From Candidatus Geothrix odensensis (lineage in GTDB: Bacteria; Acidobacteriota; Holophagae; Holophagales; Holophagaceae), in NCBI GenBank assembly GCA_016714685.1, contig JADKCH010000011.1, positions 54,532-118,531 of the forward strand: 64,000 nt of DNA. Direction: 5' to 3'. Shown in pieces: positions 46,012 to 54,740 of the stretch. The translations under genes were made by a program, and so were the position numbers. The notes beneath the pieces were generated by a model. That model saw only the letters and a list, made by a program, of their open reading frames with translations, searched no databases and had not been told where the DNA came from. Positions within the stretch are counted from its first letter, which is position 1. Each line of letters opens with the position of its first letter.

Positions 46012-46185
46012 GGGGCCTCCTAGACGGGGCGGGATGGTATGGGCCCCATGCACTTTGGATCTCACGAGCCGTGCCAAGGTTGAAAATCAAGCTGGGACAA
46101 TGGTTTGTGGAACGATGAGCCCCTGAATGGACGCGAACTGCAACGCAGCGGCGCCACCCTGTGGCAAGAGGCGCCACCAACCCCG

Positions 46186-46800
46186 CTAGCGCTCCCGCCG
46201 ATCGCCCACCACCACGGCGGGGACGCCGGCCACGATGGCCCAGTCCGGCACGTCCCTGGTCACCACGGCCCCCATGGCCACCACCGCGTGGTCGCCAAGG
46301 GTGACGCCGTCCGTGATGCCGGCGTTGGCCCCGACCCAGACATCGCGGCCGATGCGGATGCCGCGGGAGCGCACCGGCTGGTCCTTGATGTCGCGGTCCG
46401 GTTTCAGGCCGTGGTCGAAGGCGTAGATGGCGGCGCCGCTGGCGATGCGGGTGCCGTCGCCGATGACGAGACCCTTGCGGCCGCCATCCAGGCGGGCCCC
46501 GGCGTTCACGCTCACGTCATGGCCCAGCGTGATGGGCCCATGCAGGAAGGCCTGGGCGGCGATGGCGCAGCGGTCGCCCAGCACCACGGCCCGCCCCGGC
46601 TCGCCGAAGATGGCCGCATCCGGCGCGATGAAGCAGCCCTGGCCCAGCTGAAGGGTCTCCTGGGCCAGGAGCCGCGCCTGCACCTCGGCCTGCCAGGGCT
46701 CGGCCCAGGCGCGGTGCCGGGCCTTCAGGGCGAAGTAGAGCCAGGGCATCCAGGCCAGGCGCCGCTTGTGCTGGTCACGCAGGGCCTCGGGATCGCGCAT
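46186..46800 (-). CDS. Hexapeptide-repeat (left-handed beta-helix) acyltransferase
   Basis: 204 residues of the maltose/galactoside O-acetyltransferase-like class. A basic helical N-terminus (DQHKRRLAWMPWLYFALKAR) is followed by imperfect hexapeptide turns (AIFGEPGRAVVLGDRCAIAA, VSVNAGARLDG). The C-terminal block VWVGANAGITDGVTLGDHAV with VAMGAVVTRDVPDWAIVAGVPA is the classic acetyltransferase end. The catalytic His is probably in IYAFDHGLK. Acceptor unknown (sugar, lipid or polysaccharide). It overlaps no other gene and lies 36 bases after glutathione peroxidase. Confidence 0.87.
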   Translation of the reverse strand: MRDPEALRDQHKRRLAWMPWLYFALKARHRAWAEPWQAEVQARLLAQETLQLGQGCFIAPDAAIFGEPGRAVVLGDRCAIAAQAFLHGPITLGHDVSVNAGARLDGGRKGLVIGDGTRIASGAAIYAFDHGLKPDRDIKDQPVRSRGIRIGRDVWVGANAGITDGVTLGDHAVVAMGAVVTRDVPDWAIVAGVPAVVVGDRRER

Positions 46801-46836
46801 GGCTCCAGGGTAGCGGAGCGGGGCGGCCCAGAAGGG

Positions 46837-47373
46837 CTACTTGAGCGCGGCTTCGATGGCTGCCAGGAACTCCGGGCTGTCGGGGGCCACCTTGCTGGAG
46901 AAGGCCGCGATGACCTGCCCGTCCTTGCCGACCAGGTACTTGTGGAAGTTCCAGGCGGGCTCGCCGTGCTTGGCCGTGAGGAACTGGTAGAGCGGCGCCT
47001 GATGGGCGCCCTTGACCTCGAGCTTCTCGAAGAGCGGGAAGGTCACGCCGTAGTTCTTCTGGCAGAAGGCTCCGATCTGGGCGGCGCTCCCCGGCTCCTG
47101 CCCGCCGAACTGGTTGCAGGGGAAGCCCAGTACCACCAGGCCGTGGTCCTTCTGGGCTTGGTAGAGCTTCTGGAGGCCTGCGTACTGGGGCGTGTAGCCG
47201 CACTCGCTGGCCACGTTCACGGCGAGGACGACCTTGCCCTTGTAGGCGGCGAGGGACTGGGGCTTGCCGTCCAGGGTGTTGAGGGTGAGCTCGTGCAGGG
47301 ACATGGGGACCTTCCTTTCGGCGGCGGGCAGGGCCAGCGTGGTGAGCAGGGCGAAGAACAGGAGGGGGCGCAT
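46837..47373 (-). CDS. Exported glutathione peroxidase-like thiol peroxidase
   Basis: 178 residues. A signal peptide (MRPLLFFALLTTLALPAAERK) precedes a normal GPx domain: NVASECGYTPQYAGLQKLY with the peroxidatic Cys in place of selenocysteine, GFPCNQFGGQEPGS, and WNFHKYLVGKDGQ with the catalytic Trp/Asn. Non-mammalian Cys enzymes of this type use thioredoxin-like donors. The signal peptide places it in the periplasm, less usual for bacterial GPx. ATG 47373 follows GGAG. Confidence 0.9.
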   Translation of the reverse strand: MRPLLFFALLTTLALPAAERKVPMSLHELTLNTLDGKPQSLAAYKGKVVLAVNVASECGYTPQYAGLQKLYQAQKDHGLVVLGFPCNQFGGQEPGSAAQIGAFCQKNYGVTFPLFEKLEVKGAHQAPLYQFLTAKHGEPAWNFHKYLVGKDGQVIAAFSSKVAPDSPEFLAAIEAALK

Positions 47374-47519
47374 GGGGGCTCCGGGATGCTCCCTTGGGTG
47401 CCGGCGGCGGGGCCGCCGTTCCGGGCGGACCACCGGCCCTCGCCGCCGGATGGGCGGTCCGGGGGAACCGTCCGGCGACCCCCGCCCGTTGAAGCGGTGC
47501 CTCGGGCATGCTGGAGACC

Positions 47520-48611
47520 ATGCAAATCGGTGCCCTCCAGCAGCACTTCCGGTCGCGTCTGCGGAAGCGGACGCCCTGGGTGATCGTGCTGCTCTTCGCG
47601 GCCCTCTTCACGGGCCTGCAGTTCCTCGTGGTGCCTATGGCCACCCAGCTGCGCCACCCGGGCGCACTGGTCAATTCCCTGGTCATGCCGTTCCTGGTGT
47701 CCTTCAGCTACGGTTTCCTGGCGCCCATGCCCTGGCGCTGGAGCGGTGATGACCGCTCCCGCCCGGCCTTCGGGCGCGGCCTGCTCCAGGCGCTGGTCTT
47801 CAACGCCCTGGTGATTTTCGCGCTGGTGACCATCAGCTGGTTCCTGGTGCGGAACGCCGACCTGAAGGCTGAGGCCATGGGCCTTGCCCCGGGCGTCAAC
47901 GGCAGCTTCAAGGGAGTGCTGGTGCTGAACCTCCTCGTGGGGCTCCCGATGATGACCATCCTGGGGGCGATCATCTCTTTCTCGGTCATCTCGGAAGAGG
48001 AGAAGGCCGCCGCCGAGTCCCGGCTAGAGGAGGCCCAGTGGGTGCTCCTCCGTGGCCAGCTCAGCCCCCACGTCCTCTTCAACTCCCTGAATGGTCTGGC
48101 CGAGCTGGTGCGCCAGGATCCCGTGGCCGCCGAGCAGGGCATCCTCGATCTGTCGGAGCTGTACCGCGCCCTGTTGCGCCACGGCGACCGCCCCCGGGCC
48201 CCCCTGGCCGAGGAGCGTGCCCTGGTGCAGCGCTTCCTGGCGGTGGAGGGCCTGCGGCTCGGCGGCCGCCTCCGGGTGCTGTGGGACTGGGATGCCGGAC
48301 TTGACCAGGTGGAGGCCCCCCCCTTCCTGATCCAACCCCTGGTGGAAAATGCCCTGAAGCACGGCATCGCCCCCCATCCCGAGGGCGGCTTACTGGAGAT
48401 CTCCCTGCGCCGCCACAATGGGGGCCTTGTCCTGCGGGTCTCGAACACGGGCCGCGGCCTGGGTCTGGTGCCGGGCACCGGTGTGGGGCTGGCGAACCTG
48501 GAGGCGAGGCTGCGGCTGGCCTACGGCTCCGCGGCCATCCTTCACTTGCGCAGCGAAGGCCCCCGCACGGTGGCGACGGTCGAGCTGCCCAGCCTGGAGA
48601 TGCGTCGATGA
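47520..48611 (+). CDS. LytS/YehU-type sensor histidine kinase
   Basis: 363 residues. Four membrane helices in the first 150 residues (WVIVLLFAALFTGLQFLVVP, LVMPFLVSFSYGFLAP, ALVFNALVIFALVTISWFL, VLVLNLLVGLPMMTILGAI), without an extracytoplasmic domain, then a short coiled coil. The His_kinase domain reads LRGQLSPHVLFNSLNGLAEL with the phospho-accepting His. The ATPase has PFLIQPLVENALKHGI and a GTGVGLANLEARL lid. ATG 47520 follows GGAG. Its stop overlaps the next gene, the cognate LytTR regulator. Confidence 0.9.
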   Translation: MQIGALQQHFRSRLRKRTPWVIVLLFAALFTGLQFLVVPMATQLRHPGALVNSLVMPFLVSFSYGFLAPMPWRWSGDDRSRPAFGRGLLQALVFNALVIFALVTISWFLVRNADLKAEAMGLAPGVNGSFKGVLVLNLLVGLPMMTILGAIISFSVISEEEKAAAESRLEEAQWVLLRGQLSPHVLFNSLNGLAELVRQDPVAAEQGILDLSELYRALLRHGDRPRAPLAEERALVQRFLAVEGLRLGGRLRVLWDWDAGLDQVEAPPFLIQPLVENALKHGIAPHPEGGLLEISLRRHNGGLVLRVSNTGRGLGLVPGTGVGLANLEARLRLAYGSAAILHLRSEGPRTVATVELPSLEMRR

Positions 48612-49333
48612 AGACCCTGCGGGTGGCCCTGGCCGACGACGAACCCCTGGCGCGCACACGCCTGGCCCGGCTGCTGCGGGAGGCCGGCTGCGACGTGAGG
48701 GCAGAGCTGGCGGACGGCCCCTCGGTGCTGGCCTGGCTGCAGGAGCCTCGGGAGGTGGACGCGCTGTTCCTGGACATCCAGATGCCCGGAGCCACGGGCC
48801 TCGAGGTGGCCGCCGAGCTGGGGGACTGCCGCCACTGCCCGCCGGTGGTCTTCGTCACCGCCCACTCGGAACATGCGGTCCGGGCCTTCGAGGCCGCTGC
48901 CGTGGACTACATCATGAAGCCCATCTCCGCCGAGCGTCTGGCCAAGACCCTGGCCCGGCTGCGGGAGGGGGGCCTGCGCCGGGGCGAGGCTCCGGCTGCC
49001 CTGCCACCGCGCTTCCCGGTGAAGGCTGGCGAGGGCCACGTCTTCCTGGACCTGAAGCGCACCACCCACTTCGAGGTGGAGGAGGAGGTGGTCTGGGCCT
49101 GGGCCGCCGGCAGCCGCCATCGCACCGCCTGGACCACCCTGGCGGAAGTGGAGGGTGCCTTCCCCGGCGCCGGGCTGCTCCGCATCCAGCGGCACCTGCT
49201 CCTGCGCCCCGAGGCCGTGCTGGGCCTGCGCCCCCTGGAAGGCGGCCGCGCTTCGGTGCGCGTGGCGGAGGGCCTGGACCTGGAGGTCAGCCGCAGCGCC
49301 ACGCCCAGGATCAAGGAGTTGCTGGGGCTCTGA
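48608..49333 (+). CDS. LytTR-family response regulator
   Basis: 241 residues. Receiver domain with acidic pocket ALADDEPLAR, phospho-acceptor Asp in LFLDIQMPG, VTAHSEHA and the conserved Lys in DYIMKPIS. The C-terminal half is a LytTR DNA-binding domain (LLRIQRHLLLRPEAVLGLRP, VSRSATPRIKELLG). Its start codon overlaps the kinase stop by 4 bases, typical of a two-gene LytS/LytR cassette. Targets are unknown. Confidence 0.92.
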   Translation: MKTLRVALADDEPLARTRLARLLREAGCDVRAELADGPSVLAWLQEPREVDALFLDIQMPGATGLEVAAELGDCRHCPPVVFVTAHSEHAVRAFEAAAVDYIMKPISAERLAKTLARLREGGLRRGEAPAALPPRFPVKAGEGHVFLDLKRTTHFEVEEEVVWAWAAGSRHRTAWTTLAEVEGAFPGAGLLRIQRHLLLRPEAVLGLRPLEGGRASVRVAEGLDLEVSRSATPRIKELLGL

Positions 49334-49366
49334 GGGGGTAGGATCTTCGCAGGAGCTGCGCGCCCC

Positions 49367-50725
49367 ATGTCCGAACCGATCCAGATCCATCCCAAGGGCA
49401 GCGCCTCCAGTACCGCCGGGGCGCTCCGGGTGGTGTTCCTCTATGCCGGCTTCTCCGGGCTCTGGATCCTCCTGTCGGACCGCGTGGTGGCCGCCCTGTT
49501 CCAGGATCCGGCGGCCATGACCCTGGTGAGCATCCTGAAGGGCTGGTTCTTCGTGGCGGTGACCGCGATCATGCTCTTCGTCATGGTCCGGCGCCTGGTG
49601 GACAAGGTGGCCAGTCGCGAGGCCCGGCTGCAGTCCCTGCTTCGCGCCATCCCCGACCTGGTCTGGCTGAAGGATCCGGAGGGCGTCTACCTCGGCTGCA
49701 ACCGGGCCTTCGAGCGCTTCTTCGGGGCGAAGGAGGCCGCCATCCTCGGCAAGACCGACCATGACTTCGTCTCCCGGGAGCAGGCGGACTTCTTCCGCCA
49801 GAAGGACCGGGAGGTCCTCGCCGCGGGGGAGACCCGGGTGAACGAGGAGTGGGTCACCCTGGCGGAGACCGGCCAGAAGATTCTGCTGGAGACCCTGAAG
49901 ACCCCCATGTACGACGTGGAGGGTCGCCTGACCGGGGTGCTGGGCATCGGCCGGGACATCACGGAGCACCACCGGATGGTCGCCGAGCAGAGCCGCCTGG
50001 AATCCCAGCTGCAGCAGGCCCAGAAGATGGAGCTGGTGGGCCGCTTCGCGGGCAGCGTCGCCCACGACTACAACAACATGCTGGGGGTCATCCTCGCCAA
50101 TGCCGACCTGGCCCTCTACCAGATGCCCCAGGTCCAGGCCGAGCGCAAGTATCTGGAGGAGATCCAGCGGGCGGCCCGCCACTCCGCGAACCTCACCCGC
50201 CAGCTGCTGGCCTTTGCGCGCCGACAGCCGGTGGAGCCCTGTCTGCTGGACCTGAACTCTGCCGTGACCGGCATGCGGGGGGTGCTGGGCCGGCTGGTGG
50301 GTCCTGAGATCCAGCTGGCGTGGACCGCGGCACCCGGCCTCTGGGAGGTCCGCATGGACCCCACCCAGCTGGACCAGGTGCTGACCAACCTCGTGGTGAA
50401 CGCGCGGGATGCCATCACGGGCCGGGGACGCATCGAGGTGGTCACGGCCAACCGCAGCCTGGACGAAACGGACTGCGCCACCCTGCCGGAGGCCCGCCCC
50501 GGCGACCATGTCTGCCTGAGCGTGGCCGACAGCGGCTGCGGCATGGCGCCGGAGCTGGCGGAGCGGATCTTCGAGCCCTTCTTCACCACCAAGCCGGCGG
50601 GCCGGGGGACGGGACTGGGCCTGGCCACGGTGCACGGCATCGTGAAGCAGAACCACGGGGTCATCCAGGTGGAGAGCGAGCCGGGCAAGGGCACCACCTT
50701 CCGGGTCTATTTCCCAAGGGCCTGA
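49367..50725 (+). CDS. Membrane PAS-domain sensor histidine kinase
   Basis: 452 residues. Two membrane helices (RVVFLYAGFSGLWILLSD; GWFFVAVTAIMLFVMVRRL) with almost no loop, then a PAS domain (residues about 95-200: LLRAIPDLVWLKDPEGVYLG, VLGIGRDITEH). The kinase core has FAGSVAHDYNNMLGVILAN with the phospho-His, the N box LTNLVVNARDAI, VADSGCGM, FEPFFTTK and GTGLGLATVHGI. All boxes are intact. It lies 33 bases behind the LytTR gene, so it may share that transcript. No receiver follows it directly. Confidence 0.9.
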   Translation: MSEPIQIHPKGSASSTAGALRVVFLYAGFSGLWILLSDRVVAALFQDPAAMTLVSILKGWFFVAVTAIMLFVMVRRLVDKVASREARLQSLLRAIPDLVWLKDPEGVYLGCNRAFERFFGAKEAAILGKTDHDFVSREQADFFRQKDREVLAAGETRVNEEWVTLAETGQKILLETLKTPMYDVEGRLTGVLGIGRDITEHHRMVAEQSRLESQLQQAQKMELVGRFAGSVAHDYNNMLGVILANADLALYQMPQVQAERKYLEEIQRAARHSANLTRQLLAFARRQPVEPCLLDLNSAVTGMRGVLGRLVGPEIQLAWTAAPGLWEVRMDPTQLDQVLTNLVVNARDAITGRGRIEVVTANRSLDETDCATLPEARPGDHVCLSVADSGCGMAPELAERIFEPFFTTKPAGRGTGLGLATVHGIVKQNHGVIQVESEPGKGTTFRVYFPRA

Positions 50726-50735
50726 CGCTTCCGCC

Positions 50736-51878
50736 CTACTTCCGGAGCTTGAGCAGATCCAGGACGATCACCAGGGCCATGAGAGAGGCCAGGAGCAGGA
50801 AGCCGCCGGTGAGGATCTTCTCCTTGAGCTCGATGGTGAGGTCCTTGCGGCGCAGCTTCTCGAAGGTGAGCAGGGCCATGTGGCCGCCATCCAGGGCGGG
50901 GATGGGCAGGGCGTTGAGCAGGGCCAGCTGGAGGCTGATGGCTCCGCACATGAAGAGGAAGACGTCCCAGCCGGTCTTCGCGGCCCGGCTGCCCTGGCGG
51001 ATGATGCCGATGGGGCCGGCCACCTCGCTGCTCTTGGCCTGGAAGGTGACCAATTTCCCGAGGAAGCCGAAGACCTGGCCGCTCAGGCGCCAGGAGGTGG
51101 TCAGGGCGTAGCGGCCGCCCTCCAGGAAATCGCCGGGGCGGTAGGCGCGTCGTTCGAGGGGGGTGGGCATGGGCAGGGGCATGAAGCCCAGCTTCCCCTT
51201 GCCGCCTTCCAGGCGGGGCGTGAGGGGCAACTCCAGGGGCTTGCCCTCGCGGGTGATGTGGAACGGCACGACCTGTCCGGGGTTGGCCTGGATGTAGGCC
51301 ACGGCGGCCTCCCACTCTGAACCGGGGAAGCTGAGGCCCCCGATGCCGCGCAGCTCGTCGCCCACCTTCAGGCCTCCCTGGTCGGCGGCACCGCCGGGGA
51401 TGACCTCGATGACGGTCCAGGAGTCCTGGACCTTCGTGACCCGCGCCTGATCGGCCCCCACGAAGGTGAAGAGCACCAGGGTGGTGGCCAGGTTGGCGAG
51501 GATGCCGCCACTGTAGAACAGCATCCGCTTGCCGTAGGGCTGCTTCAGGAAGCCGTAGGGGTCGTCCGCCCCGGGGTCCTCGGGGTTGAAGCCCGCCAGC
51601 TTCACGTAGCCGCCCAGAGGCAGAGCCGAAAGACGCACGTCCGTCTCCCGCCACTTGAACCCGAAGAGGCGTGGGCCGAAGCCCAGGGAGAAGACCTCCA
51701 CGGGCATGCCCATGTACTTGGCGGCGAGGAAGTGGCCGCCCTCGTGCAGGAAGATCAGGCCGCCCAGCATGAGCACGGGGCCCCAGAAGCCCACGCCGGG
51801 CATCTTGAACGCGAAGGCGGCGACCGCCACCAAGGCCACACAGAAGGAATAGGAGAGGGGAAGACGGCGCATGGACAT
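50736..51878 (-). CDS. rseP: RseP site-2 protease
   Basis: 380-residue intramembrane zinc metalloprotease cleaving anti-sigma factors and signal-peptide remnants. HEGGHFLAAKYMGMPVEVFS carries the HExxH zinc site. A PDZ domain lies at about residues 125-205 (VIPGGAADQGGLKVGDEL). The second zinc ligand is in LNALPIPALDGGHMALL. Four membrane helices as usual. It is the last gene of uppS-cdsA-dxr-rseP, 9 bases after dxr. Confidence 0.95.
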   Translation of the reverse strand: MSMRRLPLSYSFCVALVAVAAFAFKMPGVGFWGPVLMLGGLIFLHEGGHFLAAKYMGMPVEVFSLGFGPRLFGFKWRETDVRLSALPLGGYVKLAGFNPEDPGADDPYGFLKQPYGKRMLFYSGGILANLATTLVLFTFVGADQARVTKVQDSWTVIEVIPGGAADQGGLKVGDELRGIGGLSFPGSEWEAAVAYIQANPGQVVPFHITREGKPLELPLTPRLEGGKGKLGFMPLPMPTPLERRAYRPGDFLEGGRYALTTSWRLSGQVFGFLGKLVTFQAKSSEVAGPIGIIRQGSRAAKTGWDVFLFMCGAISLQLALLNALPIPALDGGHMALLTFEKLRRKDLTIELKEKILTGGFLLLASLMALVIVLDLLKLRK

Positions 51879-51887
51879 CCGGAAAGA

Positions 51888-53042
51888 TCAGGTCCGGGCT
51901 TGGACCCAACCCTCAGCATGACGCCTTGCGGCCCCGTCCGCACCCAGCACTTCGGCCAGGGACCCGGCCGGCAGGACGGGAAGGCTGTCCAGGGTGTCGC
52001 GGTTGCAGGCCTGGATGTCCCAGAACCGGAGCCGACCTTGGAGGAAAGCGGCCACGGCCACCTCGTTGGCGGCATTCAGGATGGCCGGGGCGGTGCCCCC
52101 CGCCCGGAGCGCCTCGTAGGCCAGTCCCAGGCAGGGGAAGCGGTCCAGGTCCGGGGCCTCGAAGGTCCAGGTGCGGGCCTCGTCCCAGGCATAGGGGGCC
52201 ACGGGACCCGGTTGCTTCTCTGGATAGAGGAGGCAGTACTGGATTGGCACCTTCATGTCGTTGGCGCAGACCTGCAGCTGGTAGCTGCCGTCGTGGAAGC
52301 CCACCATGGCATGGACCTGGCTCTGGGGATGCACGGTGACGGCCACCTGGCCGGCCCGGAGGCCGAAGAGCACTGAGGCCTCGATGACCTCGAGCCCCTT
52401 GTTCATGAGAGTGGCGCTGTCGATGGTGATCTTCGGGCCCATCTTCCAGGTGGGGTGGTTCAGGGCCTGGGCCACGGTGGCGGCCTGGATGCGCGCCAGG
52501 GGCCAGTCACGGAAGGGGCCCCCGCTGGCGGTGATGCGCACCTCCCGGACGGTGGCGGGATCCCGGTCGGCCAGCAGCTGGTGCAGGGCGGCGTGCTCGC
52601 TGTCCACGGGCAGCAGCTCCCCGCCCCCGGCCAGGGCCGCCTCGTGCATGAGGGCGCCGCCCACCACCAGCGATTCCTTGTTGGCCACGCAGACCCGCCT
52701 CCCAGCCCGCAGGGCGCTCTCGGTGCTGGCCAGTCCGGCGCTACCCACCACGGCCGCCACCACGGTGTCGGCATCGGGGTGGAGGGCGCAGGCCAGCAGG
52801 CCCTCGGCGCCCCAGTGCAGGTCAGGCCGGTAGGAGAGGCTCGAACGCAGCCAGTCCGCGTCTTCCCGGGTGCCCACGGAGACGCAGCGGGGCCGGAAGG
52901 CCTCGCACTGCGTCTTCAGGAGTTCCCGGTTCCGGCCCGCCGCAAGGGCCACCACCGACAGCCGTTCCGGGTGGGCCTTGACCACATCCAGGGTGGAGGT
53001 GCCGATGCTCCCAGTGGAGCCGAGGAGGGCGAGGCTTCTCAA
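51888..53042 (-). CDS. dxr: 1-deoxy-D-xylulose-5-phosphate reductoisomerase
   Basis: 384-residue enzyme of the methylerythritol phosphate pathway to isoprenoids. N-terminal NADPH loop LLGSTGSIGTSTLDVV, ANKESLVVGG with ligands, LLPVDSEHAALHQLL (metal-binding Asp/Glu), ITASGGPFRDW, HPTWKMGPKITIDSATLMNKG and EVIEASVLFG are all typical. Translation begins at TTG 53042 immediately after the cdsA TAA (TAATTG), an unusual start pointing to coupling. It supplies precursors to UppS in the same operon. Confidence 0.96.
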   Translation of the reverse strand: MRSLALLGSTGSIGTSTLDVVKAHPERLSVVALAAGRNRELLKTQCEAFRPRCVSVGTREDADWLRSSLSYRPDLHWGAEGLLACALHPDADTVVAAVVGSAGLASTESALRAGRRVCVANKESLVVGGALMHEAALAGGGELLPVDSEHAALHQLLADRDPATVREVRITASGGPFRDWPLARIQAATVAQALNHPTWKMGPKITIDSATLMNKGLEVIEASVLFGLRAGQVAVTVHPQSQVHAMVGFHDGSYQLQVCANDMKVPIQYCLLYPEKQPGPVAPYAWDEARTWTFEAPDLDRFPCLGLAYEALRAGGTAPAILNAANEVAVAAFLQGRLRFWDIQACNRDTLDSLPVLPAGSLAEVLGADGAARRHAEGWVQART

Positions 53043-53930
53043 TTAGTTGAACCCGTGGACGAAGTGCACGTAGGCATAGAGCACCGGGGCGGCGAAGACC
53101 AGGCTGTCCACGCGGTCCAGCATGCCGCCATGGCCCGGAATGGACACGCCGCCGGCGTTGGAGTCCTTGACGCCGGCGCTGCGCTTCCAGGTGCTCTCCA
53201 CCAGGTCGCCGAGCTGCCCGGCGGTGCCCAGCAGCAGGGCCAGGGCCACGACATCCACCAGGCTCCACTCGGAGCAGACCGTGGCCTTCATGAGGGAGGC
53301 TCCGAGCAGGTTGCCCGCGAAATTGCCGATGGCGCCCTCCCAGCTCTTCTTGGGGCTGACGCGCGGGGCCAGCTTGTGCTTGCCGAAGAAGCTGCCCACG
53401 AAGTAGGCGGCCGTGTCGCCGAACCACGTGATGATGAAGAGGGAGAGGATCAGCCGGCTGCCGGTCCTGGGCAGGGTGCCCTGGAGCAGGAAGAGCTTGA
53501 GCTGGAGGCCCAGGCCCAGGCCAAGGTACAGGGCCCCCAGCCAGGTGATGGCTTGGCTGGGGAGGGCCTCCTCCAGCTTCCCGTCGAAGAACAGGGCGCC
53601 AAAGTGGATGATGAAGGCCCCGAAGCTCAGCACCAGCCAGAGGGGCAGGGGGTCCTGGTGCCCGGTGGCCAGGAAAAAGTGGCCGAGGAAGCCCCAGGCC
53701 ACCAGCACCCCAGCCACCAGCGAAGGGTTGAAGCCCCGTGCCCGGGCGATGAGCGTCATCTCGCGCATGCCCATGACGATGGCACCCGCCATGACCGCCA
53801 GGAAGGTCCAGGGGGCCCAGGGCCGGTCCCCGAACCAGAGGAGGCTGAAAAAGAAGACCCCGAAGACCAGGGCCGTGGCCACCCGCACGGTCAGGTTCTT
53901 GGTATCCACCTTGGGCGTGGTCCGTTCCAT
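53043..53930 (-). CDS. cdsA: CdsA phosphatidate cytidylyltransferase
   Basis: 295-residue integral membrane enzyme making CDP-diacylglycerol for phospholipid synthesis. Eight or so hydrophobic helices. The signature WFGDTAAYFVGSFFGKHKL and the following VSPKKSWEGAIGNFAGN correspond to the family catalytic motif, and the end has SIPGHGGMLDRVDSLVFAAP with the conserved GHGGxxDRxDS. Start overlaps the uppS stop (ATGA). Confidence 0.96.
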   Translation of the reverse strand: MERTTPKVDTKNLTVRVATALVFGVFFFSLLWFGDRPWAPWTFLAVMAGAIVMGMREMTLIARARGFNPSLVAGVLVAWGFLGHFFLATGHQDPLPLWLVLSFGAFIIHFGALFFDGKLEEALPSQAITWLGALYLGLGLGLQLKLFLLQGTLPRTGSRLILSLFIITWFGDTAAYFVGSFFGKHKLAPRVSPKKSWEGAIGNFAGNLLGASLMKATVCSEWSLVDVVALALLLGTAGQLGDLVESTWKRSAGVKDSNAGGVSIPGHGGMLDRVDSLVFAAPVLYAYVHFVHGFN

Positions 53931-54616
53931 CAGATCCCCCCGAAGCGCCGTTCGCGCTGGGCATAGTCCTCAAGGGCCGCTTGCAGCTCCGCGGGGCCGA
54001 AGTCCGGCCAGAGGAGGTCGGTCATGTAGAGCTCCGCGTAGGCGGACTGCCAGAGCAGGAAGTTGGAGATCCGATGCTCGCCGCTGGTTCGGATCAGGAG
54101 GTCCACGTCGGGCACCCCTGCGGTCCAGAGGCGCGCGGACAGGGCGTCCTCGTTGATGTCCCCGCTTTGGAGTCCATCCTCCACGCAGCGCCGGGCGGCC
54201 TGGGCCAGCTCCAGTCGCGAGCCGTAGTTCACGGCCAGGTGGAAGGTCATGCCCGTGTTCCGGGCCGTGGCCTCCTCCAGGGTTCGCATGTCGGCCAGGA
54301 TGCCCGCAGGCATGCCCTCGGAGGCGCCCAGGTGGTGGAAGCGGATGCCCTTCTTCGCCAGCTGGTGGACGAACATGCGCAGGTACATGCGAAGGAGGGC
54401 CATGAGGGCCCCCACTTCCAGGGCGGGGCGCTTCCAGTTCTCCGTCGAGAAGGCATAGAGGCTGAGGTGCTGGATCCCCGCATCGGAGGCCGCCTCCAGG
54501 ATGCGCTCCACGGTCTGGACCCCGGCCTTGTGCCCCTTGATGCGGGGCCACCCGCGCTGGGCCGCCCAGCGGCCGTTGCCGTCCATGATGATTGCGACAT
54601 GGGTCGGGACGGTCAT
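53930..54616 (-). CDS. uppS: Undecaprenyl diphosphate synthase
   Basis: Cis-prenyltransferase supplying the lipid carrier for peptidoglycan and O-antigen. The phosphate-binding HVAIIMDGNGRWA is followed by GHKAGVQTVERI, YAFSTENWKRP, NYGSRLELA and DLLIRTSGEHRISNFLLWQSAYAELY, all diagnostic. I place the start at ATG 54616, behind GAGG; an ATG at 54649 in the same frame has no ribosome site. It is first gene of the envelope-lipid operon. About 125 bases separate it from the divergent GTPase-kinase gene. Confidence 0.94.
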   Translation of the reverse strand: MTVPTHVAIIMDGNGRWAAQRGWPRIKGHKAGVQTVERILEAASDAGIQHLSLYAFSTENWKRPALEVGALMALLRMYLRMFVHQLAKKGIRFHHLGASEGMPAGILADMRTLEEATARNTGMTFHLAVNYGSRLELAQAARRCVEDGLQSGDINEDALSARLWTAGVPDVDLLIRTSGEHRISNFLLWQSAYAELYMTDLLWPDFGPAELQAALEDYAQRERRFGGI

Positions 54617-54740
54617 TTCGTTAGGAACCTCAAAAGTGGAAAAGGTCATGCTAGCACGGGGGTTGCCGTTGAATTGGAGAGGCGCCTTGCGCCACGGCCC
54701 GCCGTGGTAGGCTGAATTCCACTATTTTCCTGGCGAACCC